From Maridesulfovibrio zosterae DSM 11974 (GTDB taxonomy: Bacteria > Desulfobacterota > Desulfovibrionia > Desulfovibrionales > Desulfovibrionaceae): a stretch of 64,000 nucleotides of DNA. The notes under the pieces are model-generated. The model was not told the DNA's origin, ran no database searches, and was given only the letters and a program-made list of their open reading frames with translations. Below are positions 27,222 to 37,900 of the stretch, one piece after another (position 1 is the stretch's first letter; each line of letters starts with the position of its first letter). The DNA lies in contig NZ_AUDC01000010.1 in the NCBI RefSeq assembly GCF_000425265.1, positions 716,998 through 780,997 of the forward strand, given 5' to 3'. Made by a program: the position numbers and the translations under genes.

Positions 27222-29356
27222 ACGTTGTACTCAAAAATGATTTGTTCAGATTCCGTGAGGAGTCAGACAAAATTTATCGTATTCTGTGGACTAGTTCAGA
27301 TAATAAACAGTTTTTTGCAATTGATGTTAATGCCTCTAATGCTTGGCCAGAATTATTTGAAACTGATTTTATATTTGAGTCAGTAAAGACTGAAGAGATC
27401 GTCTATGGGGTGGAAGATGAGTTTGCGTTTATCCATAATGAAACAGACTTATCTGCTGCAAGTAGGGAAAAACGTGAACAACTATGGATAGACATTGAGA
27501 CGCTCCTTATTGAGCCGGATATTTTTGATAAAAGAAAAAGAAATTCATTACTCAAGGGATGTTCTACAGAGCACGGTAAATGTCGGCGAACATTGCAGCG
27601 CAATTTGAGACGATATTGGCAAAGGGGAATGAATAAGAATGCTCTTCTGCCAGATTATAAAAATTCAGGTGTTGCAAAGGATAGGCTTCATACAAGTCAT
27701 GCGAAACGAGGGCGTCCTCGTCAATATGATATTGTTCAGGGAGTAAATGTCGATGAAGAAATGAAATCAATTTTCAAAAAATCTATTAAGAGATTTTATC
27801 ATGGGAGTTCAAAGAGTACTTTCAAAGATGCGTACGATGATATGATTCGTGTCTATTTTTCTGATGAAAATCCTAATGGGGAATTAGTCCCAAGGATTAG
27901 TGAAATTCCGACAATAGAGCAGTTCCGTTATTGGTACAAAAAGGACCGAGATTTAGAGGCCGAGCTCCGCGCTAGAAAGGGAGACAAAAACTATGAGAAA
28001 GATCATCGGCCAATTCTGAGTACATCTACTATTGAAGCCTATGGACCTGGGGCAGTTTTTCAAATTGATTCCACTATCGGCGATATTTATTTGGTTTCAA
28101 AGTTAGATCCGAGAAAAATTATTGGGCGGCCAGTTATTTATGAAGTGATAGATGTTTTCAGCAGGATGGTCGTGGGGTTGTACATAGGCATCGAGAATGC
28201 GTCATATCTTACAGCTGCAGATGCTTTGGCAAATGCCATGACTGATAAAGTCTCTTTTTGTAAGCTTTATGGAGTTAATATCACTTCGAAGCAGTGGCCA
28301 AGTTGTCATATCCCAGATGCGATTATTGCGGATAATGCAGAATTGAAGGGCAAACAGATAGAGAATTTCATCGAGGCCTTTTCTGTCAGAACTGAAAATA
28401 CGTCCGCATATAGAGGCGACTGTAAAGGGATTGTGGAGAGACATTTCCGTACGATTCAAGCTACTTTCAAAAGACATCTTGGTGGAACAATTGATAAGGA
28501 TTTTCGTCAAAGAGGTGCAGAAGATTATCGGCTCGGTGCTGCTCTTACATTAGATGATCTAACAACAGCATTTATTCACTGTATTTTATTTCATAACAAT
28601 GCTCATGAAATATCTAAATACGACAAAGATTTTAAAATGATGGTCGAGGATGTCCCGGCTATCCCGGTCGAGTTATGGAATTGGGGGATTGCCAATAGAT
28701 CAGGAGCCTTACGTTCTCAGTCAGAAAAAGTGATCAAAGCGTATCTGTTACCACGGGCTTCTGCTCGTGTGACTAGGAAAGGAGTTCTTTTTCAAGGTTG
28801 CTATTACCATTGTGATCGGGCCATGGAAGAGGGGTGGTATGTTCGTGCAGGGCAAAAAACTTGGAAGATTGAGATCTCTTTTGATCCCCGAAATATCAGT
28901 AATATCTATATCCCAAAGAGGGGTAAGTTAAGTTTTGATATCTGCAGTCTTACACCGGCAAGTCGCGCTTTTGAAAATATGTCATTATGGGATCTACAAG
29001 AATTGAAGAAGAAAGTAGCTCAGGGAAGGGCCAAGCGCAGGGGTAATGAGTTAGCAGCACAAGTAAATTTAGATAACCAGCTACAGGGAATTGCAAGACT
29101 CTCTCAAGAGAGGCGCATGCAAAGCGGACCTGATTCGCGCAGCAAAACAGAACGGCTTGGGAACATCAGAGAGAATCGGGAAGAAGAAAAGAATATGTCA
29201 CGAGCTGGCGATGCAATGGTTTTGGCTGACCGGAAATTTACGGGACAGAAAGCTGCGGTAATTCCCATTGCTCAGGAAGAAGTTGAAGAGGATTTTTCAT
29301 ATCCCAACCGTGCGAGACGGGAAAAAATTATTAAGGAGCGGGAAGATGAAAAATGA
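27218..29356 (+). CDS. tnsB: TnsB DDE transposase (element 2)
   Basis: TnsB is the retroviral-integrase-type transposase that binds the end repeats, cleaves the 3' ends and joins them to the target. The 712-residue product (Tn7 TnsB has 702) has an rve-type core with candidate catalytic residues D284 (QIDST), D372 (IADNAE) and E407 (IVERHF), the last two 34 residues apart. Helix-turn-helix DNA-binding regions precede the core. A basic, coiled C-terminal tail follows, as expected for the TnsC-contacting part. It overlaps tnsA by four bases and tnsC by eleven. Confidence 0.95.
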   Translation: MNVVLKNDLFRFREESDKIYRILWTSSDNKQFFAIDVNASNAWPELFETDFIFESVKTEEIVYGVEDEFAFIHNETDLSAASREKREQLWIDIETLLIEPDIFDKRKRNSLLKGCSTEHGKCRRTLQRNLRRYWQRGMNKNALLPDYKNSGVAKDRLHTSHAKRGRPRQYDIVQGVNVDEEMKSIFKKSIKRFYHGSSKSTFKDAYDDMIRVYFSDENPNGELVPRISEIPTIEQFRYWYKKDRDLEAELRARKGDKNYEKDHRPILSTSTIEAYGPGAVFQIDSTIGDIYLVSKLDPRKIIGRPVIYEVIDVFSRMVVGLYIGIENASYLTAADALANAMTDKVSFCKLYGVNITSKQWPSCHIPDAIIADNAELKGKQIENFIEAFSVRTENTSAYRGDCKGIVERHFRTIQATFKRHLGGTIDKDFRQRGAEDYRLGAALTLDDLTTAFIHCILFHNNAHEISKYDKDFKMMVEDVPAIPVELWNWGIANRSGALRSQSEKVIKAYLLPRASARVTRKGVLFQGCYYHCDRAMEEGWYVRAGQKTWKIEISFDPRNISNIYIPKRGKLSFDICSLTPASRAFENMSLWDLQELKKKVAQGRAKRRGNELAAQVNLDNQLQGIARLSQERRMQSGPDSRSKTERLGNIRENREEEKNMSRAGDAMVLADRKFTGQKAAVIPIAQEEVEEDFSYPNRARREKIIKEREDEK

Positions 29357-30959
29357 TATTGATATGAACTCATTTAAAATCGCCCGATACCGTCGACAAG
29401 TTGTTCTTGAATACAGAGGGAATCCTCTGATTGAGGCGTTGCCACATATTCTTACTGAGAAGCAGGCTCTAAAGGTTATTCCTTCCAAACCTGTTTTCGA
29501 TAAAAGCGAGCGAAATCATCCAGCATCAATACGAATTCACTACCTTGCTCGGATTAGAAATTTTTTTGAAGCCTTCCCGCATCATTTTGAGTTGCAGGAG
29601 CAGATTTCGACTATTATTCGTGCCGGTTATTTAAATCGTAATCCAGCCTCTTCAGCACATGTAAAACAGCTTAACGATGGATATGACCGAGTTCGATTGA
29701 AGGATCATACACATACGAATTATTCTCTCCCATCTACAGCGGAATGCATTGCTATTATCGGTAACTCAGGATCAGGAAAGACCGAGGCTTGTTTAAGAGT
29801 TCTGTCTCTATATGACAGGGTTATTGTTCACCCTAAGTATGGCTTGTATCAAATTGTATGGTTGAAAATTGATTGTCCAAGTGTTGGGTCTTTAAAGCAG
29901 CTTTGTATGAGTTTCTTCTTAGCTGTGGACTCATTGTTGGGCACGCAATATTGCGCTGAATATGCTTCGCGTGGGAAGACTCCGGACGAAATGCTGGCGC
30001 ATATGGCTTCTGTCTCAAATATTCATTGTATCGGGCTTCTCGTGATAGATGAAATTCAGCATCTTATGTCTTGCAAAGAAAGCGAATCTACCAAGATGAT
30101 GAATTTTTTTGTGACACTTTCAAACACTGTGAATGTTCCGATTCTTTTGGTCGGAACTCCTAAGGCCCTTCCTTTATTGCAAAACAATTTGAGACAAGCA
30201 CGTAGAGCCAGTGGTGCTGGTAGTTACAGATTTTCCAGGTTCGCAAAAGATGATCCGGACTGGCAGGAGTTGCTGGAAAATTTATGGGAATACCAGTGGG
30301 TAAATAATCCGGGGCCTCTTACGAATGAGATAAAAGAAGTTTTGTATGACGAAAGTCAGGGTATACTGGCTTTAGTCACTACTCTTTTTAGGCTCGCACA
30401 GCATCGGGCAATTTCAACTTCACACGAGAAACTTTCGGTAAATTTGATCCGTCGTGTGGCAAGGGAAAAAATGTCTGACGTTCAGCCCATGATTGCAGCT
30501 TTACGAAATAATGATGAAGATGCCCTGTTGCGCTATGATGATATTTTGACTGATCTGATTAAATATACAGCCCCCAAAGCTTCTAATGTAAACAAATCTG
30601 AACCACAGCAACTGTATATTCCCCCTGAATTAGCAAACGCTTTTTATTTGTTGGCGGAAGAAGGATATAATGCTGAAGATGTCTTGGGTGCACTTAAGAA
30701 GGCATCGAAAATTTTACCTGAAGCTTCTCCTTATCAATTGAGTGGAGTGGCTCATGAATTATTGGTCAATGGTCCTTTAACTGAAAGTGAGGTCAAAAAG
30801 CAAAGTCTGCTCAAGAAAGTTGATCCACCGGATCTCGACGCCGATGATTTGAGGCTGGCCTACTTTGATGCCGAGGATGAGGGGATTGATGTTTATCAGA
30901 TTTTAAATGAGTCTGGAATGATAAAGAATCCGGCTGAGGAGTTTGTCATAAATCAATGA
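29346..30959 (+). CDS. tnsC: TnsC AAA+ ATPase (element 2)
   Basis: The 537-residue protein has Walker A GNSGSGKTEA and Walker B LLVIDEIQHL, with a sensor-like ILLVGTP strand, matching Tn7 TnsC (555). It assembles on DNA with ATP and transmits target choice from TnsD or TnsE to TnsAB. The ATG at 29346 is chosen because AAGGAGCGGG lies just upstream; an earlier ATG at 29268 would lie deep within tnsB and lacks such a site. It overlaps tnsD by ATGA. Its C-terminal third corresponds to the truncated TnsC at the left edge of the window. Confidence 0.94.
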   Translation: MKNDIDMNSFKIARYRRQVVLEYRGNPLIEALPHILTEKQALKVIPSKPVFDKSERNHPASIRIHYLARIRNFFEAFPHHFELQEQISTIIRAGYLNRNPASSAHVKQLNDGYDRVRLKDHTHTNYSLPSTAECIAIIGNSGSGKTEACLRVLSLYDRVIVHPKYGLYQIVWLKIDCPSVGSLKQLCMSFFLAVDSLLGTQYCAEYASRGKTPDEMLAHMASVSNIHCIGLLVIDEIQHLMSCKESESTKMMNFFVTLSNTVNVPILLVGTPKALPLLQNNLRQARRASGAGSYRFSRFAKDDPDWQELLENLWEYQWVNNPGPLTNEIKEVLYDESQGILALVTTLFRLAQHRAISTSHEKLSVNLIRRVAREKMSDVQPMIAALRNNDEDALLRYDDILTDLIKYTAPKASNVNKSEPQQLYIPPELANAFYLLAEEGYNAEDVLGALKKASKILPEASPYQLSGVAHELLVNGPLTESEVKKQSLLKKVDPPDLDADDLRLAYFDAEDEGIDVYQILNESGMIKNPAEEFVINQ

Positions 30960-32506
30960 TCGCTTATTTTCCTCGCCCTTACCCTGATGAAATTTTATAC
31001 AGCCTTCTTGCAAGGTACAGGCGTCATACGTGCGAGCGAAGTTATAAGCGATCCTGTCGGGCTTTGTTCGCCAAAAAAGATGTAACTGCTTCGGTGTATT
31101 TTCAAAGCCATATTAGACAGTTGCATCAGCGCATTAAACATCTGTTCCCGTATTCAGAACAAGAACTTGTTCACAACCATACTTTCCTACCTTTTTTTAC
31201 GGCCTATACGACTCCTGAAGTTGCTCAGAGAGCCTATGAATCATCCCTGAATAATCGAGGCGGAGCGTTAAATGTCCTCCTTGGTACTGCTGCAAATTCG
31301 GTAGAGTTGCCGAGTGTCTTGAAGTTTTGTCCAGCCTGTCTTGAATCTGATTTTGAGAGATATGGTGAAACCTATTGGCGTAGACTGCACCAATTGCCGG
31401 GAGTTTTGGGCTGCTATGAGCATCGTCTTCCTTTACAGGAAAGTCTGGTGGCAGTGACGCAACGAAACCGTCATGCGTTTATTGCTGCAACGAGGCGTAA
31501 TTGCAGATTCGACAAGGACTTCAGGGCGCCTGTCTATGAAAATGATCATAATGTCTTTGATGGTATAGCCCGCGCCTACCAAAGGATTGTTGCTGGCGAT
31601 ATTCGTACCGAGTCTTACGAGCAGCGCACAGCAAGATATTTTGCCCTCCTCAAGAAAAAAGGTTTTGTAAAGGGGCGGGACTCTGTAGCTCAGGAAAAGT
31701 TGTTCGAATCTTTTTCGAATTATTATTCAAGTGAGTTGTTGGAAATCCTATTTTCCACTGTTGATATTTCGAATGATTCCTGCTGGCTGAAGGCTATTTC
31801 AAGGAAGCACAGAAAGTCTTTTTCTCCAGTGCGGCATTTCTTATTTAGTCAATTTCTAAATGCCCTGCCCGACGCACGGAAAAAGAAATTGCCCAAGATA
31901 TGTGTGTATCCAAAGTATGTCCCTCCCCGTCAGCAACGGAAAACGAATCGAGAGAAGTGGCTAATGCTGCAGGACGCAAATTCAGGTTTTTCGAAAACTC
32001 AGCTAAGAAAGATGAATCCCAAACTTTATACGGGGCTGTACCGACACGACAAACAATGGCTTAGTGAGAATTCTCCTGCCCTGCTTCAAAGCCAAGGCAG
32101 TCCCGGACATGTGAATTGGGAGCGGCGTGACACGGAAATGCTTAAAGCTGTTCGACAAGCTGTAATTGATATTCATATGGAGATTCCCCTTCTTAGAGTT
32201 ACCTTGTCACGAGTCGGAATCAGACTTGGATGCTTGGCAAATTTGGAGCATAAGTTGGATTATTATCCTCGGACCAAGGCGTTTTTAAAGGAACGGTTGG
32301 AATCTGTTGAGAATTTTCAAGTACGGCGCATTTTTCATATTACGCGCACAGAGTGTTGCGCTGGACGCAGGCCTAGGTCTTGGGAAATCGTTCGTCTTGC
32401 CGGTTTGAAAACTCCGGTCAAGCCTGATTTGGAGAAGGCTGTTGCATTGGCACTCAAAACCTATTCGGATGGATTTATATGCAGAAAACGACCTTCAACT
32501 ATCTAA
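30956..32506 (+). CDS. tnsD: TnsD/TniQ-family target-site selector (element 2)
   Basis: The 516-residue protein starts with the TniQ pattern (FPRPYPDEILYSLLAR) and has zinc-ligand motifs FCPACLE and CYEHRLPL near residues 123-160. Its length matches Tn7 TnsD. It shares blocks with the TnsD of element 1, such as SCWLKAISRKHRKSFS, but is otherwise divergent, so the two probably recognise different sites. The most likely site for this one is near the 3' end of the NifX-like gene beside the tnsA-proximal end. This follows the Tn7 arrangement, in which that end faces the 3' end of the target gene. It overlaps tnsE by 28 bases. Confidence 0.92.
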   Translation: MIAYFPRPYPDEILYSLLARYRRHTCERSYKRSCRALFAKKDVTASVYFQSHIRQLHQRIKHLFPYSEQELVHNHTFLPFFTAYTTPEVAQRAYESSLNNRGGALNVLLGTAANSVELPSVLKFCPACLESDFERYGETYWRRLHQLPGVLGCYEHRLPLQESLVAVTQRNRHAFIAATRRNCRFDKDFRAPVYENDHNVFDGIARAYQRIVAGDIRTESYEQRTARYFALLKKKGFVKGRDSVAQEKLFESFSNYYSSELLEILFSTVDISNDSCWLKAISRKHRKSFSPVRHFLFSQFLNALPDARKKKLPKICVYPKYVPPRQQRKTNREKWLMLQDANSGFSKTQLRKMNPKLYTGLYRHDKQWLSENSPALLQSQGSPGHVNWERRDTEMLKAVRQAVIDIHMEIPLLRVTLSRVGIRLGCLANLEHKLDYYPRTKAFLKERLESVENFQVRRIFHITRTECCAGRRPRSWEIVRLAGLKTPVKPDLEKAVALALKTYSDGFICRKRPSTI

Positions 32507-34146
32507 AGGATCGTGGGGAAGTTCGAGTCTACTGGTATGGTGATACCTTCATCCACAATAGTGGTGGATTATTGAATGTTGGATTTCTTGATGTTGTTGC
32601 GGACAAAATATTCATTGAGAAAGTTCCTTACGCCGATGTCCTTTTTCATCGAACTGGTCAGACTTATCTCAACGGAAAGGTGGCACCGGCTTCCGATCAA
32701 GTTAATTTTGAGCGAAGAAGTATTACTATTCCCGATCTTTCATTTGTCGAAATATCAAATGCCTTTCCTGCAATCGAGCCACTCATATACTTGTATGGCG
32801 AAAGGGAGTTCCTGCGTCAGAAGGTTTTAGTCTATCGAGTCGATGGTGTTGAATATATTATCCCCGCTGTGGAATTGATCCGCGCGCTTTTCCTGCACAA
32901 TAAAGCTATGTGTGAAGCTCTTATGCAGCCATCGGGGATAGATCGTCTTTACCAGCGGCCTGTGTCCACCGATGATTCCGTATTTGAGCTCAATTTTTCG
33001 AAATTAATTTCCAGCAGGTTGGTGAATGAAGATTTTGCGGAATACTTTGCCTGGATTGTTGCGACCCCTCAGATTTTGAACTCATGGAATTCAATTTATG
33101 TAGATATGATGAAACAGCGTCGTGGGCATACTCAAGGTTGGGGTGTCCAGATTTGTTTGTCTCCTCCGCCGATAATTGATTGTAAATTGATTCTCCATGG
33201 TCGTTCCCGGGGAAATAAGTTTCTTGTGTCGGAAATTGAGTCTGTTGGTGGGTTGGAATATTCTTTTGAAGAATTGGTGTTCCGCCATCCATCAATAAAA
33301 TATGTCAACCAAATTACACCCGGTGAAGGCCGTGGAAACGGTTCGCGTTCAGGTGGCGGAACGGAATATATTATTGGAGTAGATGGATCTCCTTCGGCAG
33401 GTGGACCTGATGGAATTCTTCATCCACCTAAAACTTTCACCGTATTTAAAAAAAGAGCCAAAATACGCAAAGATTACTTTGAATCTACGACATCTAACAG
33501 GAGTGATGAAGGCGGCAAATCGGGCGGGAGTGAAGGAGGCCAGAACGACGGGGAATCACCAAAGATAAAAAGAACAAGTTCCCGAAGGCCTAACCCTTTT
33601 GCGAGTAGCAAGCTTAAATCAGTAGAGTACAAGGGGCTTGAAGTTTGCCATGAACCTCCGGACAACGCTTTGCACGACTTTACTGAGGCAGTGAAGTTGA
33701 TGCCGACTAAGCTTAGAAATCTAGAAGTTTCACATTCAACGGTTTACCTGCCGAAGGGGACCGGCTTTTCTCAAGCAGGATCCAGACGCAGGTTGTGCGG
33801 TGTTGTCGAACTTACGATGGAAGGCAAGCAACCTATTTTTATTTTGGAGCCTGAAAGAACCGGCGGAAATGCTCTTAAGACAATTCTTTTGTGTCCAATG
33901 CAGGATTGTGGGCAGATAGGTGTTGAAAATGTCTTAACAGGGCTTTTACGTCGAATTACTGCCTATTCTGGTCGTATTTTGGATGACGATATTGAAAGTC
34001 TGTCCGGAGCGTGGAAAATTGTTCGATTGGCGCATTGTCGCAGAAGACGCAGAGTCGTAAATCCGGATGCAGATTCTTTACCCGGAAGATGGGCGGAAAG
34101 GCTGATTGTAGCTGCTGTTGAGATATGGCGAGGTTTAGGTCTGTGA
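32479..34146 (+). CDS. tnsE: Divergent TnsE-like target selector (element 2)
   Basis: The 555-residue protein occupies the tnsE position and has the TnsE block EYIIPAVELIRALFL (near 122) and a C-terminal W-A-E-R motif, but is far from the TnsE of element 1. The central part (about 275-365) is a Gly/Ser and Lys-rich linker. Near 428-445 the LPKGTGFSQAGSRRRL stretch corresponds to the V-G-R-S-R block of Tn7, followed by FILEPERTGG in place of LLEVDASDG. The usual D-G-S-P-R motif is not evident. It may still target replicating DNA, but the altered C-terminal half, the DNA-binding part in Tn7 TnsE, raises the chance of a changed preference. It ends two bases before the end of a convergent gene. 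Confidence 0.72.
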   Translation: MQKTTFNYLKDRGEVRVYWYGDTFIHNSGGLLNVGFLDVVADKIFIEKVPYADVLFHRTGQTYLNGKVAPASDQVNFERRSITIPDLSFVEISNAFPAIEPLIYLYGEREFLRQKVLVYRVDGVEYIIPAVELIRALFLHNKAMCEALMQPSGIDRLYQRPVSTDDSVFELNFSKLISSRLVNEDFAEYFAWIVATPQILNSWNSIYVDMMKQRRGHTQGWGVQICLSPPPIIDCKLILHGRSRGNKFLVSEIESVGGLEYSFEELVFRHPSIKYVNQITPGEGRGNGSRSGGGTEYIIGVDGSPSAGGPDGILHPPKTFTVFKKRAKIRKDYFESTTSNRSDEGGKSGGSEGGQNDGESPKIKRTSSRRPNPFASSKLKSVEYKGLEVCHEPPDNALHDFTEAVKLMPTKLRNLEVSHSTVYLPKGTGFSQAGSRRRLCGVVELTMEGKQPIFILEPERTGGNALKTILLCPMQDCGQIGVENVLTGLLRRITAYSGRILDDDIESLSGAWKIVRLAHCRRRRRVVNPDADSLPGRWAERLIVAAVEIWRGLGL

Positions 34147-34148
34147 TG

Positions 34149-34835
34149 TTACAATTCAACCCACCAGATCTCTTCGTCCTCCATGGGGATAGCTAAAGCT
34201 GTCCATGACGTAGTGTTATGTTTACCAGTTTGGTGAATATGGAAGTGGCCAAAAAACCATTGTGCTGGGTTATACTGTTGTAAAATCAACTCAAGAGTAT
34301 CGCGAGTCGGATCATCGGCTTTGGCGAGCCATGATGATTTGCGATACCCCAATGGTGCTGTCTGCCTGAGATTAAAGGACTTGGGGCAAGTATGGCTGAT
34401 GACAATGTCGACGTGTAAACTTTTATTTAATTTTTCAAAATCAAATCTTGTTGGAATTTCATCAGAAAACCAACTCTCCCCTTCAGTTCTTGAATCTTTG
34501 TCCGTTGAATCCGCCCCTCCAAAGAAAAGAACGGTGCGGTTATCAGGCAGCGTCAGAACTGAACCGCGTGGCTGATAGAAACAATTGGGGGCAACTTCCA
34601 GTTCCCTTGAGCTTGCAATCTCAGCAAGGGATTCATGGTCTTCGTGGTTCCCATCACACCAATATAGTTTTGTATTACCTAACTTCAATAGCGGGTCGTT
34701 TGGCGGCCAGCCATTCTTACGTGGCCAATAGCCGAAATCTCCGCATTGAATGATGATGTCGGGCTGTTCCGTTTCAACCAAATGATTGATGACTTGGAAG
34801 TCTCCGTGGATATCGCCTAGGATTATGGTTTTCAT
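34149..34835 (-). CDS. Calcineurin-like metallophosphoesterase
   Basis: The 228-residue protein has the metal-binding motifs of the family in order: GDIHGD (7-12), CGDFGYW, CDGNHEDH, SHTCP and GHFHIHQ. Such enzymes hydrolyse phosphomonoesters or diesters; the substrate cannot be named. It is convergent with tnsE, with two bases between the stops, so tnsE transcription would run antisense into it unless stopped. It could be transposon cargo or a flanking host gene. No strong ribosome site is visible before the ATG. Confidence 0.88.
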   Translation of the reverse strand: MKTIILGDIHGDFQVINHLVETEQPDIIIQCGDFGYWPRKNGWPPNDPLLKLGNTKLYWCDGNHEDHESLAEIASSRELEVAPNCFYQPRGSVLTLPDNRTVLFFGGADSTDKDSRTEGESWFSDEIPTRFDFEKLNKSLHVDIVISHTCPKSFNLRQTAPLGYRKSSWLAKADDPTRDTLELILQQYNPAQWFFGHFHIHQTGKHNTTSWTALAIPMEDEEIWWVEL

Positions 34836-34882
34836 GGGGCATATTTACGTGGTTTTGCTGGTAACGTCATCATAGAATGAGG

Positions 34883-34915
34883 AACCCCGCTGAGTGAGCA
34901 CGGCGGGGTTTCATT
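34883..34915. terminator. Rho-independent terminator downstream of cusA
   Basis: AACCCCGCTG (34883-34892) pairs with CGGCGGGGTT (34901-34910) around AGTGAGCA, with a T-rich tail on the plus strand. It lies just after the minus-strand cusA and upstream of the phosphoesterase. It closely matches the terminator after hsdR at 11821-11850. Confidence 0.75.
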
Positions 34916-37900
34916 TTATTTACGAAACTTCATCTCCTCAACCCCGCAATAAAGCACCGGCACTACGAACACAGTCAGTATGGCGATAGTCATTCCCCCG
35001 AATGAAGGGATTGCCATGGGCACCATGATGTCCGAGCCACGGCCTGTTGAGGTCAGGATCGGCAGCAGGGCAAGGATGGTTGTTGCCGAAGTCATCAGGG
35101 CGGGACGGATTCTGCGCTTAGCTCCGTAGATGATTGCCTGTCTGATTTCGGTGACGGATTCCATTTTGCTCCCTTTTTTGCTTTCATCTAAATAGGTGGC
35201 CATGATGACTCCGTCGTCGGAGGCAATACCGAACAGGGCTAGAAAGCCGACCCAGATGGCGACACTCAGGTTAATGGGGCTTACCTGAAAAAGTTCGCGC
35301 ATATCTGTGCCGAACATGCTGAAGTCCATGAACCACGGCTGTCCGTAGAGCCAGACCATGAGGAAACCTCCAGACCATGCCACAAAGATTCCTGAAAAGA
35401 CCATCAGGGTGGTGGCGATGGATTTGAACTGCAAATAGAGAATCAGCACGATGAAAAGTAGGGCCAAGGGCAGGATCACCGCCAGCTTTTTCTGGGCCCG
35501 GATCTGGTTTTCATAACTTCCGGCAAATTCGTAGGACACTCCAGCCGGAATAACCAGTTCACCGGACTTGATCTTTGAATCCAGAAAAGTCTGGGCCTGT
35601 TCGACTACATCCACCTCGGCAAATCCGGGACGTTTATCAAAAAGCACGTAGCCCACGAGGAAGGTGTCCTCACTCTTGATAACCTGCGGCCCGCGCACGT
35701 ATTTGATCTCGGCAAGCTGGCTTAAGGGTATTTGCTCACCGCCGGAAGCGCTGACCAGAATATTGTTTATGGCGTCGATGTTATCGCGCAGTTCCCGCAG
35801 ATAGCGCACCCGCACCGGGTAACGCTCGCGCCCTTCAACCGTGGTGGTGACCACTTTACCGCCCACAGCAACTTCAATCACATCCTGTACCTGCGAAAGC
35901 ATGACTCCGTGCCTTGCAATGGCTTCGCGGTCGATGATGATTTCAAGGTAGGGCTTGCCCACAATGCGGTCGGCTATGACCGCTTCCGGCTGTACCGATC
36001 CGACCTGTTTAAGCAGCCTTTCAAGATCAAGGGCCACCTTTTCCAAAGTTTGCAGATCAGGGCCTTTAACTTTGAGACCCATGGGCGCGCGCATGCCGGA
36101 TTGGAGCATGACGATACGGGCCGCAATTGGTTGCAGCTTAGGGGCGGAAGTCACACCGGGAATTTCTGCTGCCTTGACGATTTCATCCCAGATGTCGTCG
36201 GGCGAGTTGATACCTTTCCATGCCTTGCGGTCCGGGTTAAGGCCGGGATTAAGGTTTGGGCGCCAGATTCTGAAAGGTTTGCCGTCCGGGTCGGGAATCA
36301 GTTTTCCATTGTCATCGCGTTCAAAGTAGCCCTGCACGAGATACGGATATCCATCATTGGCGGGAACCAGCTTGCCATTCACATTGCGGAAATAATCATT
36401 CTGATCAGGATCGAATTTAAAGCGCAACCGCTCCCCGGATTGATCCACCAGATACTCAGACTTGTAGTTGATGACCGTCTCGATCATGGAGATAGGTGCC
36501 GGATCAAGGGGCGTTTCAGCGCGGCCCAGCTTACCCACGGCGGAATCAACTTCCGGGATGGCTTGGATCATCATGTCTTGTTTGCGAAGTACGTCCATGG
36601 CTTCGCCGATGGATGCATGGGGCATGGTGGTGGGCATGAACAGGAATGCTCCTTCATCAAGATCGGGCATGAATTCCTTACCTAATCCCGGGAAGACATG
36701 GGCCAGTTTTACATAAGGCGATGAGGATTTGATGGAGTCCGAAAAAAATCCGGTAAGGTTGGCGAACCCGAGCCAGATGGAAAGCCCCAGCGCAACAACG
36801 AAGGTCGGCAGGGTCAGGAAGAGCAATTTGTGGTTCAGGCACCAGCCCAGCATTCTGGGGTATCCACGTCGGAACAGATCAAAGAAAAGCATCAGCCCGC
36901 CGATGATAACCGCCACGAAAAGATAATTGCTGCCCATACCCTTTTCTGGCCCCAGAGGCAGCCATGATTTGGTCAGCACATAGGCGACCATGATGACTAT
37001 TATCCATGTTTCGGCGTAGTTGGCGTACTTGTGGAATTTCTCGGGAACGAAGGGAAGTGCGAGGTGTTTTACACCAACATAGATAAAGAACAGCCCGGCC
37101 CACCATTTGAGCATCAGGGAAACAGTAATACCGCAAAGCAGGTAAAGCACAGCTATGAAGTATGTTCGCCTGTTCTTGAGGAACTTCTTGCGGGCAGTGA
37201 AAAGCAGTTCCGCAGCCGGAGGCAGGATAGTCAGGGCCACGATGATCGAAGCCAGCAGAGCGAAAGTTTTGGTGTAGGCCAGTGGCTTGAAAAGTTTACC
37301 TTCAGCGCCGTCCATGGCGAATACAGGCATGAAGCTGACAATTGTCGTGGCAACGGCAGTCATAACCGCGCTACCCACTTCGGCAGTGCCTTCGTAGACA
37401 AGCTTTAACCTGCTGATTCCCTCTTTGCCCTGTTCAATCTTTTTGAGGATATTCTCACAGATGATGATGCCCATGTCGACCATGGTCCCGATGGCAATGG
37501 CGATGCCTGAAAGGGCGACAATGTTTGCATCAACCTTGAATACACGCATGCCCATGAAGCACATGAGCACCGCAAGGGGCAGCAGCGAGGAAATCAGCAG
37601 CGAACTTTTGAGGTGAATCACCGCAATAAGCACTACGATGATAGTGATCAGGATTTCCTCGGTCAGCGCGGTATTCAGGGTTCCCAAAGTTTCATGGATC
37701 AGCCCGGAACGGTCATAAAAGGGAACGATGGTCAGCTTGCTTTCGGTTCCATCTGGCAGGACTTTTGAAGGCAGCCCCGGTGAAATATCCTTGATCTTGT
37801 CCTTGATATTCTCAATGACCTGCAGCGGATTTTCGCCGTAACGCACAACCGCCACACCACCCACAACTTCCGCACCGCCCTTATCCAAGGCTCCACGGCG

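Noticed and set aside
35732..36685. 317-codon plus-strand frame within cusA
   Set aside because: It lies wholly inside the strongly supported minus-strand cusA and its translation looks like no protein family.
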